Source of the DNA: an uncultured Colwellia sp.
Lineage (GTDB): Bacteria > Pseudomonadota > Gammaproteobacteria > Enterobacterales > Alteromonadaceae
Assembly (NCBI GenBank): GCA_913062815.1
Contig: CAJXWZ010000023.1
Coordinates: 28,780-92,779 of the forward strand
Reading direction: 5' to 3'
DNA: 64,000 nucleotides
Position numbers and translations under genes: made by a program. The notes under the pieces were generated by a model that was not told where the DNA came from, ran no database searches, and was given only the letters and a program-made list of their open reading frames with translations. Positions 25,157-33,472 of the stretch are shown here, one piece after another. Numbering within the stretch: position 1 is the stretch's first letter; each line of letters starts with the position of its first letter.

Positions 25157-26461
25157 CTAGGTACTTTCTAACTCATTATTAACAATCGGCTTATTATTAA
25201 TGATTTTAGGTGAGCAATGAACGAAACGTGTTAAGTCACCATCAACAAGCTTAACGGTACAGTGATTTATATATTCAACAGAAATGCCAAAGTAATGTAA
25301 ATCCATACTATTAATGCTAATTTCATCATTACCAGAAACAAGCTTAAAAATGTACTCTTTGTATTTTCTGTCTTTGTTTAAGACTACCGTTTGATAACCT
25401 GTCATATATATTTTTGACGCTTCATAAGGTAACGCTAAAGAAAGAGCATTTTCATTACCACGCGAAAAACGGTTAGAAGAATTAAAAAAATTAGAATTTT
25501 TAGCAGTGGACGCGCTAGAAACTTGGCCGTTTTCTTGAAGAGACTCACGGTGGTATGTGCCAAGACTTTTCCTATCGTCTTTAATAAATCCCCACCATGT
25601 CGCATAGCCGACACAAAGAAGTAGTATGGCGATAGCAAAAATAAGCGAAGGGTCTTTGAAGCCGTTAACACCTCCCCGTTTTGTAACCTCCCCTGTACTG
25701 GTTGACTTGTAGAGCTTATGAACGTCGACGGGAACCCGCCGCCAAACTGTCGGATCGTCTTTCTTTTTGGGTATTCCATTGTTTTTTGGACTGTGTTCAT
25801 GGATTCTAGGCTTCCTTTTAAACCAAGGGATAAATTCTAACGTGTCGTTATATTTGTGATAATAAGCAAAAGAGCAAACACGCCTTATCAGTTTATGTAC
25901 CTCTTCAATTGCAGGAGTACAGTAAATTAAATCCCAGTTATATTTACGCTGTCGCATATTCGCTTCACGCATTTTTTTAGGGTAGATAATATGGCCATTT
26001 TCATCCAATACCGTTTCGCCTGTATCATCGGTTGAGCCTTCATCCGTTGGTGGTGTGTAGCTCGCAATTTCCTTTTTGTAATACTCAAAGTATTTTGTTG
26101 GTAACTTATCTTTCAATGAGTCGATACCTTGGCTATCTAGCTCTTCAGGTTTGAATACTTTGGCATCATCTGGAAAGACATCTTGTACTTCATCCATGAT
26201 GATAAAAGCGTTAACTGGCATCCACCAAAACCAACGACGCCAAAGGTATAAGCCTTTTTCTGTTTGACTTGATAAACGCCAGATATCAGCGGTTTCAGGA
26301 AAGGTTTCGTTTAGCTCTATTTCAATAGATTCTTTTGTAAGAATTCCTTCAATATTTGTAACAACTAACCGCCCTGCTCGAAGCTGTGGCAATACCTCAA
26401 ACCACAAAGCACTGGCTGATTTAAAAGAGCCGGGATTACCATGGAATATTGACGTTGCCAT
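25157..26461 (-). CDS. zot: Zot-family phage assembly ATPase (pI-like)
   Basis: 434 residues. The ATG at 26461 overlaps the stop of the upstream gene as TAATG, implying translational coupling. Walker A is GNPGSFKS at residues 8-15. Walker B is AFIIMDEVQDV, with D90-E91. One transmembrane helix (LIFAIAILLLCVGYATWWGF, about 273-292) separates the cytoplasmic ATPase from a periplasmic tail, the typical topology of filamentous-phage pI/Zot. It drives virion assembly and extrusion at the inner membrane. The name zonula occludens toxin comes from CTX phage; toxicity should not be inferred here. Confidence 0.92.
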   Translation of the reverse strand: MATSIFHGNPGSFKSASALWFEVLPQLRAGRLVVTNIEGILTKESIEIELNETFPETADIWRLSSQTEKGLYLWRRWFWWMPVNAFIIMDEVQDVFPDDAKVFKPEELDSQGIDSLKDKLPTKYFEYYKKEIASYTPPTDEGSTDDTGETVLDENGHIIYPKKMREANMRQRKYNWDLIYCTPAIEEVHKLIRRVCSFAYYHKYNDTLEFIPWFKRKPRIHEHSPKNNGIPKKKDDPTVWRRVPVDVHKLYKSTSTGEVTKRGGVNGFKDPSLIFAIAILLLCVGYATWWGFIKDDRKSLGTYHRESLQENGQVSSASTAKNSNFFNSSNRFSRGNENALSLALPYEASKIYMTGYQTVVLNKDRKYKEYIFKLVSGNDEISINSMDLHYFGISVEYINHCTVKLVDGDLTRFVHCSPKIINNKPIVNNELEST

Positions 26462-26865
26462 TAGCTTAAGAACCTCATAACAAAGCGCGTCATCCACGCT
26501 TGGAATAACAAATTAATACCATCGAATAGACGCATATCAATTAATGCCTGCCTTACATCTTGCGGTAAAGCGGTCATTTGCGCAGTGATTTGAGACATGA
26601 TATTTAAATCAGCAATGATGACTTTGGCAACTCCCCACGAATATTGCATGAGTTCAAGTTTTACAAAAAGCTTAGCCTTAACAAGCCAGACAACTAACCA
26701 ACCTGTTAAACGCTGCAACATGCTTGGCACATCATCAAAAAAGTAAGTCCACATTTCGCTAAAACTATCGGCAACCATTTGTGAAGCCCCTGCAATATCT
26801 TGATAGGTATCACCCATAGCGATAAACGGCACAAAGAGAAATACGCCTAATATGATTTTTTTCAT
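26461..26865 (-). CDS. pVI/Ace-like minor coat protein (DUF2523 type)
   Basis: 134 residues with the N-terminal hydrophobic segment KKIILGVFLFVPFIAMG and an internal membrane stretch (LTGWLVVWLVKAKLFVKLEL). It lies between the adsorption protein and zot, exactly where CTX phage carries ace. It is linked to both neighbours by TAATG overlaps. The ATG at 26865 is used for that reason. Confidence 0.8.
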   Translation of the reverse strand: MKKIILGVFLFVPFIAMGDTYQDIAGASQMVADSFSEMWTYFFDDVPSMLQRLTGWLVVWLVKAKLFVKLELMQYSWGVAKVIIADLNIMSQITAQMTALPQDVRQALIDMRLFDGINLLFQAWMTRFVMRFLS

Positions 26866-28559
26866 TAGTCTTTTCCTAATAGGATAAACCCTGCAGAAAT
26901 GGAGCAAAGCAACATCACCGCACCTGATAACAAGTTAAAAAAGAACCCGAAACGCGATAATGACAAATCGAAACTTCCCTGTGTTAACACAAGATTTCTG
27001 GCTTCATAACCTGAGCCACTTGGCACATTAATCGTCATTAAGGAAGTAGCCTCCGCCTTAGCTAAGTTGATAAAGCTAGTCATATCAGTTTGGAGTTGTG
27101 TGATTTCTGCTTGAAGTGCCGCTTTGCTTGATTCATCAAAAAGGGCGTTGATTTTTGACTTATCAATATCGCCCGTCGTTGTAGAAAAGGTTTCTTTTTC
27201 TTCTTCTTTCTCTATTGCATACACCACTTCTCTACTACTGTCTTTTGTTAGCTTAGAAAGCTCTTCGATAGCGGCAACGACTTTCTGGTTACCTGATTTA
27301 ATTGTAGAAACTTGCGTTTCCATTGTAGAGCGCACACCCGCCTCAATTTGAGCTAACTTTTCATTACTTTTTTTAACCAGTGCAGCGACTTCAATACTTG
27401 CTTTAGTTTCTTGTGATTGTGTCGTTACGTCATCAGGCGTCCAACTACCCCCTGCATCAAAACAAGCGGCACAATGACCCGCCGTAGGAACAGAGCAAGT
27501 ACCCGTCCCAACAGGGCAAGAGGTTTCTTGATAGTCTTGTGCTTCATCCCAATCACCGCCCATATCTTCACAAAACCCCCTTGAAGAGCTAGCCGCAATG
27601 ACAGAGCAAGTACCATTATCATCATGGTAATTTGATTCGCCTTCACCAACATCGTTATGTAATGAAGTATCACACATAAGCGTCGAGCCATTATCTATAC
27701 AGCCATCATCACAAATTTCAGTACCAGAAGTTGAAGAGCAATGTTTATCTCTTTTAGCCTCGCAATAATTTTTGCCATTAGAGTGGATACAACTATCTTT
27801 ATCAGTGCCAGTCCCTGAGCTGTCATAGGTGGGGTCTTCTGAGTTGCCACAACCTAAAGCGTTGTTTCCAGTTCCTGAGTAATAACTGGCATCTCCAGTG
27901 GTTTGTTTTGAGACTGAGCAGGATGCGCCATTGTATGCGTTATAACACATTGTTGAAGCCGTGTTGTTGCCTGAATCAATGACTAATTCTTTGCAATAAT
28001 CATCATTTTTTTTCAGTTCATTTTCTTTTTCTTGTTCGTAAGCTATATCGTTAGGGTGATAACAGATATCTGTTTCACCATCTTCGTTAGTATCAAGACC
28101 AAAGCTATGATTAGGATGTGATTCTGGGGGACAACTATTACTATCAACTTTACCTAAACCAACATTTCCGAGATAAATACCAGATTCAGCAGAAGTCCAA
28201 CCAACACCCGTAACGACGAAATTTCTTGTCCAAGTACATTGGACTTTTGCAAAAGTTTCGGTTTGTTCAAAAAGATGACCCGAGGGGTTAGTTCGATAGT
28301 CATTAGTACTAAATTTTTCTTGTTCTGGATAAAGAGACATACACAGGTTAGCAACATCCACATCGCAAGTACTACCAAGAAAGGCATTAGTACCATTAGT
28401 TGTACTCGTTACTACACATTGCGTGTCTACTTTAGGCGATACACCATCAAGTTTTGAATAATCCACTTTAAACGAAAAGGCAAAAAAAGAGGAAAAAAAA
28501 GCGACTGAAAAAGCCGCTATTTTCCATGCTTGCCACACATTAACTTGTACGTATTGCAC
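26865..28559 (-). CDS. pIII-like adsorption protein (OrfU position)
   Basis: 564 residues. The GTG at 28559 fits GAGGG nine bases upstream; a TTG at 28577 would place that site inside the gene. A hydrophobic N-terminal segment (AAFSVAFFSSFFAF) is followed by a long cysteine-rich ectodomain, a glutamate/lysine-rich helical region and a C-terminal anchor (LLSGAVMLLCSISAGFILLG). This is the layout of filamentous-phage pIII. Two related cysteine motifs, FCEDMGGDWDE and CFDAGGSWTPD, suggest an internal duplication. It probably binds a host pilus and TolA-type receptor; the receptor cannot be read from sequence. Confidence 0.82.
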   Translation of the reverse strand: MQYVQVNVWQAWKIAAFSVAFFSSFFAFSFKVDYSKLDGVSPKVDTQCVVTSTTNGTNAFLGSTCDVDVANLCMSLYPEQEKFSTNDYRTNPSGHLFEQTETFAKVQCTWTRNFVVTGVGWTSAESGIYLGNVGLGKVDSNSCPPESHPNHSFGLDTNEDGETDICYHPNDIAYEQEKENELKKNDDYCKELVIDSGNNTASTMCYNAYNGASCSVSKQTTGDASYYSGTGNNALGCGNSEDPTYDSSGTGTDKDSCIHSNGKNYCEAKRDKHCSSTSGTEICDDGCIDNGSTLMCDTSLHNDVGEGESNYHDDNGTCSVIAASSSRGFCEDMGGDWDEAQDYQETSCPVGTGTCSVPTAGHCAACFDAGGSWTPDDVTTQSQETKASIEVAALVKKSNEKLAQIEAGVRSTMETQVSTIKSGNQKVVAAIEELSKLTKDSSREVVYAIEKEEEKETFSTTTGDIDKSKINALFDESSKAALQAEITQLQTDMTSFINLAKAEATSLMTINVPSGSGYEARNLVLTQGSFDLSLSRFGFFFNLLSGAVMLLCSISAGFILLGKD

Positions 28560-28635
28560 TGGAGAAACCCTCAACAAAACAGTAAGTGAAAATGGTGGCG
28601 AACATTAATGATGTAAGCATTGCTTAAACCTGTGC

Positions 28636-28854
28636 TTAGCGAGTAAGCAATTTAATTACAATACCAACACCCGTTACAACAGCTGCGATACCTAAAACAA
28701 CGACAACAGCAGCGCCCGTATTGGTTTCGCCATCAGTTCCCGCAGCAGCAATGGCCGTTGAATGATCAGCCGCTTGCGCCATAGCACCAGTGAAACCCGC
28801 AGATAAAGCGAAACCAACTTTAGTTTTCATAAAACGATTTTTTAAGTTTTTCAT
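28636..28854 (-). CDS. major coat protein, pVIII-like
   Basis: 72-residue precursor. The signal peptide ends AQA at residue 28, giving a 44-residue mature protein beginning ADHSTAIAAAG. It has an acidic N-terminal part, one hydrophobic helix (AAVVVVLGIAAVVTGVGIVI) and a basic C-terminus KLLTR, the classic architecture of filamentous-phage coat proteins. AAGGG lies nine bases upstream of the ATG. It is the strongest single indicator that the element is an inovirus. Confidence 0.92.
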   Translation of the reverse strand: MKNLKNRFMKTKVGFALSAGFTGAMAQAADHSTAIAAAGTDGETNTGAAVVVVLGIAAVVTGVGIVIKLLTR

Positions 28855-28899
28855 AATAAATACCCTTAGTATTTTTAAGTAAAGTGCTCAATATGAGCG

Positions 28900-29205
28900 T
28901 TAAGTTTTACCGAGAATTCGGTTAACTCTTCCCAGTGAATGACCCGCAATAAAGCCAATTAAACAAATGGCATTAAAATAAGCGAAGTCCTCACCAGAGA
29001 ATTCAAATAAGTCCTTTAAGGTGGCAATGATTGCGTCTTGACTCATTGCGTCATAATCAGACTTATCTAGTAGAACCAAGCCACTTGGGCATGACTCCAC
29101 CGATGTACTATCAATTCTTAAGTTGCCGTTACTTGTCTCATACAAGCAATAAGCTGCGTTTGAGTTAAACGAGCACAGCAATAAAAGAATGATTAAAAAT
29201 TTCAT
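28900..29205 (-). CDS. putative minor coat or membrane protein of the phage
   Basis: 101 residues with a signal peptide (about 1-17, cut after SNA) and a C-terminal hydrophobic helix (YFNAICLIGFIAGHSLG). It sits between the Zn-ribbon gene and the major coat gene, where minor virion proteins are usual. No specific family is recognised. Confidence 0.65.
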   Translation of the reverse strand: MKFLIILLLLCSFNSNAAYCLYETSNGNLRIDSTSVESCPSGLVLLDKSDYDAMSQDAIIATLKDLFEFSGEDFAYFNAICLIGFIAGHSLGRVNRILGKT

Positions 29206-29213
29206 TACTCTGC

Positions 29214-29402
29214 CTATTCAAAGAATTGAAAAGGCATGCGAATGTCATAATCACCACAGTCAGGACAACAACTGTAATCATGTGATTTGGCTAATTCAGT
29301 CACTACACCTGACCAACCACAACCACAATGAAATCGCTGTGTAACAGGCACTAAGCTAGTTAAATTGATGTTCTTTTCAAAAAAAGCGACTGAATCAACC
29401 AT
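29214..29402 (-). CDS. small zinc-ribbon protein of the phage
   Basis: 62 residues with CGCGW and CCPDCG pairs, a four-cysteine zinc-ribbon pattern. AGGG lies eight bases upstream of the ATG. It lies 9 bases downstream of the ssDNA-binding gene. The role is unknown; a DNA- or protein-binding regulator is plausible. Confidence 0.65.
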   Translation of the reverse strand: MVDSVAFFEKNINLTSLVPVTQRFHCGCGWSGVVTELAKSHDYSCCPDCGDYDIRMPFQFFE

Positions 29403-29411
29403 GACTGTGCC

Positions 29412-29726
29412 CTACTTCACTAATTCAAAATCAGTGACGATATTGCGTGATGGATTTTGTGGGTCGGCATCAAGCAGTAAGTGAACTTTTTCACCAAAGG
29501 GGCATTGGCTTTTAAAGCGCTCGAACAAAGCCGCATCAAAAAGAACACTTAATTCTTGTGTATCAAATCCCGCCATTTGAATATTGTGCTGCTCATTTTG
29601 GAACGACTCCGCATTTTTTAAGTAGGTCACATTGGCGAATTGGTAAGGTTTTGGAGAGCCTGATTTGTTGCTAGTACCACTACCAAATTTTGCGCCAATT
29701 ACGATGATATTTTGAAGTTTAGCCAT
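29412..29726 (-). CDS. probable phage ssDNA-binding protein (DUF1293/pV-like)
   Basis: 104 residues, MAKLQNIIVIGAKFGSGTSNK at the start, with no cysteine pairs or membrane segment. Position directly after the replication initiator, size and the beta-rich sequence match the ssDNA-binding proteins of Vibrio filamentous phages (RstB/DUF1293 type). AAGGA lies upstream. The family assignment is from memory and position rather than from a unique motif. Confidence 0.6.
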   Translation of the reverse strand: MAKLQNIIVIGAKFGSGTSNKSGSPKPYQFANVTYLKNAESFQNEQHNIQMAGFDTQELSVLFDAALFERFKSQCPFGEKVHLLLDADPQNPSRNIVTDFELVK

Positions 29727-29748
29727 GAGTTCTATTTCCTTTTTTCGT

Positions 29749-31128
29749 TTAGGTTGTTGTTGAAAGTCGCTCTAAGTAGGCTTGCTCAGTGGTGGTTATA
29801 GCTAACCGCTGAGGAAGCGAAGACCGAGTAAATGGATCAGCAAGGTCTTTTAAGAATCTGTCGATGATTTGTGTATCCGTCATGTCGCAAATTAAGCGCA
29901 TCATATTGATGGCTTTACGAGTTGAAATGACTTGGTTTTCAATGATTTTTTCAACCGTCATTTTTGTGCGTTTAACGATGGTTTTGATTACGCTTTGTTC
30001 TTCATTTAAGAAAGATAATGCAGGATAAGCACCCGCTAAATACTCACTTGGTTTAATCATGGTATCGAGAGGAATAACACGTTGACTCGAATGTAGTTCA
30101 AGCTCCCAGCGTACCCATTTATCTTTAGGGTCACCCATTTGAATACCCTTTTCATATACTCGTAAAAGCTTGCCAGATTCACGCGAACCAACATATAAAG
30201 AACGTCCTTTATCAGGAATAAAGCGAAACTCTTTTTTAAGCTGCTTTTGTATTTTTTGAGTTAGGTGACCAGACTCGATATACATGTAAGAGGCAGGACG
30301 ACCGCCAGAGTTAAAACCGCCCTTTTTAGCGTATTTTCTAGCAACATTAATTGAGCGCGTCCCTGCATAATCATCATGTGCCAAATCAATTCGAGTAATT
30401 TTAATTTCAGGAATGTTTTTTATTTCTTGATAGAGCCTTGCCATATCTAACGCGTCACAACCTAAGCCCATGAAAGAAACGTAACAGCCAAGGTTTTTAC
30501 CACCCCAAGCTATAATCCCTGCATTAACACCATCAGCATACAGTGTTGCGGAATATTGATAATTGAAACGTCCTGATGGGTTAGGTCTAACCGTCCACAT
30601 ATACGTTTCAGAAGTGAACACATTGTTTAACCGGCAGACAAAGCGCTCAGCTTCACCGCAGCAAAGTGTGTCGACTAAATCCACACCAATATTATCTAAA
30701 AGGTTATTTAATCGGTCATCGTATTTGGTGGCAGTATCGACCTCTAACTCGCCTTTGAGCATGTCGCGAAGTTCATATCTTGCAGCAACTTCATTTTCTG
30801 CTAAACGCATTGAATTTAAAGGTAGGTCTTTAAACCGTCTTTCGTCGAATTCACGTGTGATTTGCTCACATGAAGATTTGTAACGAGAAACGATTTGTTG
30901 ATAAGCATCATTATTAAAAGCATTCGTGGCAAGAAACTCTTTATGCATATTCTCTTTTAACTCATTATGCTTTCTTGCTAAAGAGTCATTTTTTGCCGTA
31001 GTAACAATGTCACCTTTAAGGCATGCACCAATTTTGGCTAAGTGCTTAATACGTAGTAGTTCGGTTGGTGACCAAGTAAGTGAAAGTGCATCTACTTTAC
31101 AAGGAATGCTATTGATTTTATTGGTCAT
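29749..31128 (-). CDS. phage replication initiation protein, RstA/Rep_trans-like
   Basis: 459 residues. The ATG at 31128 has GGGAG seven bases upstream. The conserved ITRIDLAHDDYAGTRS, GRSLYVGSRESGKLLRVYEKG and WVRWELELHS segments are those of the filamentous-phage/rolling-circle initiator family (Rep_trans, as in CTX RstA). It nicks the plus origin to start rolling-circle replication. Its start overlaps the end of the upstream 71-residue gene by 11 bases. Confidence 0.88.
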   Translation of the reverse strand: MTNKINSIPCKVDALSLTWSPTELLRIKHLAKIGACLKGDIVTTAKNDSLARKHNELKENMHKEFLATNAFNNDAYQQIVSRYKSSCEQITREFDERRFKDLPLNSMRLAENEVAARYELRDMLKGELEVDTATKYDDRLNNLLDNIGVDLVDTLCCGEAERFVCRLNNVFTSETYMWTVRPNPSGRFNYQYSATLYADGVNAGIIAWGGKNLGCYVSFMGLGCDALDMARLYQEIKNIPEIKITRIDLAHDDYAGTRSINVARKYAKKGGFNSGGRPASYMYIESGHLTQKIQKQLKKEFRFIPDKGRSLYVGSRESGKLLRVYEKGIQMGDPKDKWVRWELELHSSQRVIPLDTMIKPSEYLAGAYPALSFLNEEQSVIKTIVKRTKMTVEKIIENQVISTRKAINMMRLICDMTDTQIIDRFLKDLADPFTRSSLPQRLAITTTEQAYLERLSTTT

Positions 31129-31333
31129 CAAAAACTCCCGAGTTATATAACGCTTGGTAGTTTTCGTCGTTAACTTCGATTAAGTTGAAGTCGTGTCCGT
31201 AGATAGTTTGTAAAAATGAAATTAAAGAGACTAAATTCGAGAAATGATGCACTTGACCGTTGTGCTGTATAGCCACATCGCCCCATGCTTCATTTTGAAA
31301 ATAGATGTCTTTAGTCACAACAAGCCCTGTCAT
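31118..31333 (-). CDS. small protein upstream of the phage replication initiator
   Basis: 71 residues, MTGLVVTKDIYFQNEAWGDV, with no signal peptide or membrane segment. It overlaps the Rep start by 11 bases, which suggests translational coupling. It is the first gene of the leftward phage operon. Function unknown. Confidence 0.6.
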   Translation of the reverse strand: MTGLVVTKDIYFQNEAWGDVAIQHNGQVHHFSNLVSLISFLQTIYGHDFNLIEVNDENYQALYNSGVFDDQ

Positions 31334-31428
31334 ATTAAAAAAAGTAGGCCTTCAGGGCTAAGCTGAAATAACATCTAATGAGCGTCAACAACATTAAGTA
31401 AATGACTTCACCGCGAAAGCATTTAAAC

Positions 31429-31488
31429 TGTAAACCAACGACTAACACCCTGTAAAGTGTTCGCTAACACGTTGCAAAAGGGTTTACA
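31429..31488. promoter_or_regulatory. inverted repeats in the HTH-Rep divergent gap (candidate phage repressor operators)
   Basis: TGTAAACC (31429-31436) and GGTTTACA (31481-31488) form a perfect 8-bp inverted repeat. Between them AACAC, GTGTT and AACAC (31444, 31457, 31466) form alternating inverted copies. The position corresponds to the CTX phage control region between rstR and rstA. Confidence 0.5.
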
Positions 31489-31531
31489 TGTAACTAAACT
31501 TAAAAAGTCAGCAGCAGTCAGGTAAATCTAA

Positions 31532-31780
31532 ATGAACTTTCAAGACGTATTAAATAAGGTCTGTAACGGAATTTCCGATAATAAAACTTCTCAGAAACTT
31601 GGTGTTTCAAGAGTTATGTTTAGCCAATACCGAAATGGTCATGCTTTGCCAACAAATGAAACTCTAGAAAAGATGATTGAAATGAGTGGATTGCCACCCT
31701 ATCAAGTTTACTTGGCAACTTATGCTGAAAAGATAGAAAACACACAAGTTGCAGAGGCTTTTAGGCACTTAGCGGCTTAA
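31532..31780 (+). CDS. HTH phage regulator (DUF3693/RstR position)
   Basis: 82 residues. The helix-turn-helix reads NKTSQKLGVSRVMFSQYRNG (about residues 18-37), Cro/CI type. AGG lies nine bases upstream of the ATG. It is divergent from the Rep operon, as rstR is from rstA, so it probably represses phage replication genes. It lies just inside attR. Confidence 0.75.
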   Translation: MNFQDVLNKVCNGISDNKTSQKLGVSRVMFSQYRNGHALPTNETLEKMIEMSGLPPYQVYLATYAEKIENTQVAEAFRHLAA

Positions 31781-31796
31781 TGAAATAAGCATTGAA

Positions 31797-31822
31797 AAGG
31801 CCGCTTTTTATGGCGGTTTTTT
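31797..31822 (+). terminator. terminator after the phage HTH gene
   Basis: Stem CCGC/GCGG extended by G-T pairs, loop of about eight bases, then six T residues. It stands between the phage regulator and epmB. Confidence 0.6.
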
Positions 31823-31914
31823 AATATCTGTAATAGATAGATAACTTGTAAGTGACTAATAGATATACAGTTGTTGTTCACAATGATTGATCGTTTAGTT
31901 TGAATATAACAAAT

Positions 31915-32985
31915 ATGAATGAAAACAATAAATTAAACGAAAAACGACCAGAAGAATTCTCGCAGATAATAACCCAGATCGCTCCTCAATTGCATCTTTG
32001 CGATGAAAATTCATGGCAAAAAGATCTACGTCAGGTGGTCACAGCGCCAGAAACCTTATTATCGTTATTGAATATCAATGCTGATGACTATAAACAACAC
32101 TTTAAAGCAAGAAAATTGTTTCCTGTTAGAGTGCCTTTGCCATTTATTAAGCGTATGAAAGTTGGCGATATAAATGATCCGTTATTAAGACAAGTGATGC
32201 CTTTATCTGACGAGTTTGTCATAACTGATGGTTACCTCACTGATCCTCTGCAAGAGCATGATACGGTTGCAGAGGGATTACTACATAAATATAAAAACCG
32301 TGTATTAATGATTGTAAAAAGTGCCTGTGCTATCAACTGTCGCTATTGTTTTCGTCGCCACTTCCCTTACCAAGAAAACAGCCCTAATAAACAACGATGG
32401 CAATCGGCGTTAACCTACATAAGCGAGCATAAAGAAATTTCAGAAGTTATTTTTAGCGGCGGCGATCCGTTGATGGCTAGCGATAAACACTTAGCTTGGT
32501 TGGTGGAAAAAATAGAAGCTATTGCTCATGTTAAACGTTTGCGTATTCATACTCGGTTACCTGTCGTTATTCCAAATCGCATTACTGAAGATTTAGTTAG
32601 CACATTAAAAAGCAGCCGCTTGAAATCAACGATAGTACTACACATAAACCATGCCAATGAGATAGATGATAACTTTACCGAAGCGCTGGAACCGTTAAGA
32701 GCAGCAAGAATACCATTATTTAATCAGAGCGTGCTGCTTAAAGGTGTTAATGATAACGCGAATGCGTTAATCAAGTTAAGCGAAACCATGTTTGATGTTG
32801 GTATAACGCCTTATTATTTGCACCTGTTTGATCCTGTGCAAGGGGTAGCTCATTTCGATGTAGAAGAAGCAAAAGCCATAACAATTGTAAAAGAGATGTT
32901 AGCTTCATTGCCAGGTTTTTTAATGCCTAAATTGGTGCGTGAAATTGCTGGAGAAACGAGTAAAACACCAATAAATATAGCCTGA
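31915..32985 (+). CDS. epmB: EF-P lysine 2,3-aminomutase-like EpmB, with phage-supplied 5' end
   Basis: Radical-SAM, PLP-dependent KamA-family enzyme making (R)-beta-lysine for EF-P modification. The cluster motif CAINCRYCFRRHFPY gives C138, C142 and C145. IIFSGGDPLMASD-type strands and YYLHLFDPVQG follow, the latter typical of KamA/EpmB. From the ATG at 31915 the protein is 356 residues. The first codons (MNENNKLNEKRPE) come from the integrated element; the native sequence resumes at attR. No strong ribosome site precedes the ATG, and a TTG at 31900 is an alternative. epmA is not in the window. Confidence 0.9.
   Translation: MNENNKLNEKRPEEFSQIITQIAPQLHLCDENSWQKDLRQVVTAPETLLSLLNINADDYKQHFKARKLFPVRVPLPFIKRMKVGDINDPLLRQVMPLSDEFVITDGYLTDPLQEHDTVAEGLLHKYKNRVLMIVKSACAINCRYCFRRHFPYQENSPNKQRWQSALTYISEHKEISEVIFSGGDPLMASDKHLAWLVEKIEAIAHVKRLRIHTRLPVVIPNRITEDLVSTLKSSRLKSTIVLHINHANEIDDNFTEALEPLRAARIPLFNQSVLLKGVNDNANALIKLSETMFDVGITPYYLHLFDPVQGVAHFDVEEAKAITIVKEMLASLPGFLMPKLVREIAGETSKTPINIA
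31953..31975. repeat. attR of the phage element, inside epmB
   Basis: Right copy of the 23-bp repeat. In the epmB frame it reads EFSQIIT. Everything of epmB upstream of this point is phage-derived sequence. Confidence 0.8.
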
Positions 32986-33095
32986 TGCGCTTAAACCACC
33001 TATAGTAAAAATAACATGCTTCACTGCTAAACATACGCAGTACTATCTGGCATAATTACCACAATTCTTACCGTACCTTTTAAAAAGAAAAAACC

Positions 33096-33404
33096 ATGAC
33101 CAAAGCTATTGAACAACAGTTAATTGAAAACATTTCAATTATTTTGAAAAAATCACTGACAGCCGATGCCACTTTAGCTGACTTACGTGAACATAAGAAA
33201 GCAGGTTTTGAAGCTGTTTTTAAAAAAGATGCCGGGTTTAACTGTTCAGCCAATACGTTTCAACCTTATGTTGAAGAAATTGCCGATGATTTATTGCATT
33301 GGCAAGCGAATAAAAACCAACAAGCGTTGTTAATTCCGTTAGTAAAAAAGATAGAGCAACTCTTTAATGTATTAGCTGGATTTGAACAAACTCATAGTGC
33401 ATAA
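33096..33404 (+). CDS. conserved-looking hypothetical protein, 102 residues
   Basis: Begins MTKAIEQQLIENISIILKK and is mostly helical by composition. There is no signal peptide, membrane helix or catalytic motif. It lies 110 bases after epmB on the same strand. No family is recognised. Confidence 0.6.
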   Translation: MTKAIEQQLIENISIILKKSLTADATLADLREHKKAGFEAVFKKDAGFNCSANTFQPYVEEIADDLLHWQANKNQQALLIPLVKKIEQLFNVLAGFEQTHSA

Positions 33405-33472
33405 ACGTCCTGAAAATATAAATGAATAGCCAATAACCATGTGAATATTTAGGATTGAATTGGGTTAAAAGA

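Larger units (their letters stand above)
19159..31975. mobile_element. integrated filamentous phage element (inovirus-like) between efp and epmB
   Basis: A 12.8 kb element bounded by direct repeats at 19159-19181 and 31953-31975, identical at 22 of 23 positions with the 16-bp core TCGCAGATAATAACCC exact. An integrase gene lies just inside the left end. All filamentous-phage genes read leftward in the order Rep, ssDNA-binding, Zn-ribbon, minor coat, pVIII, pIII, pVI, Zot, as in CTX phage. A cargo block occupies the place of ctxAB. The right repeat lies within epmB. No secretin gene is present, so export of virions would need a host secretin, as in CTX phage. Confidence 0.88.

Noticed and set aside
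25157..26461. Zot as an enterotoxin
   Set aside because: The protein has the pI-type ATPase and anchor layout; its expected role is phage assembly. The toxin peptide of V. cholerae Zot cannot be claimed here.
19159..31975. Integration at a tRNA or dif site
   Set aside because: No tRNA gene or dif-like sequence is at either end; the repeat lies in the epmB coding sequence.
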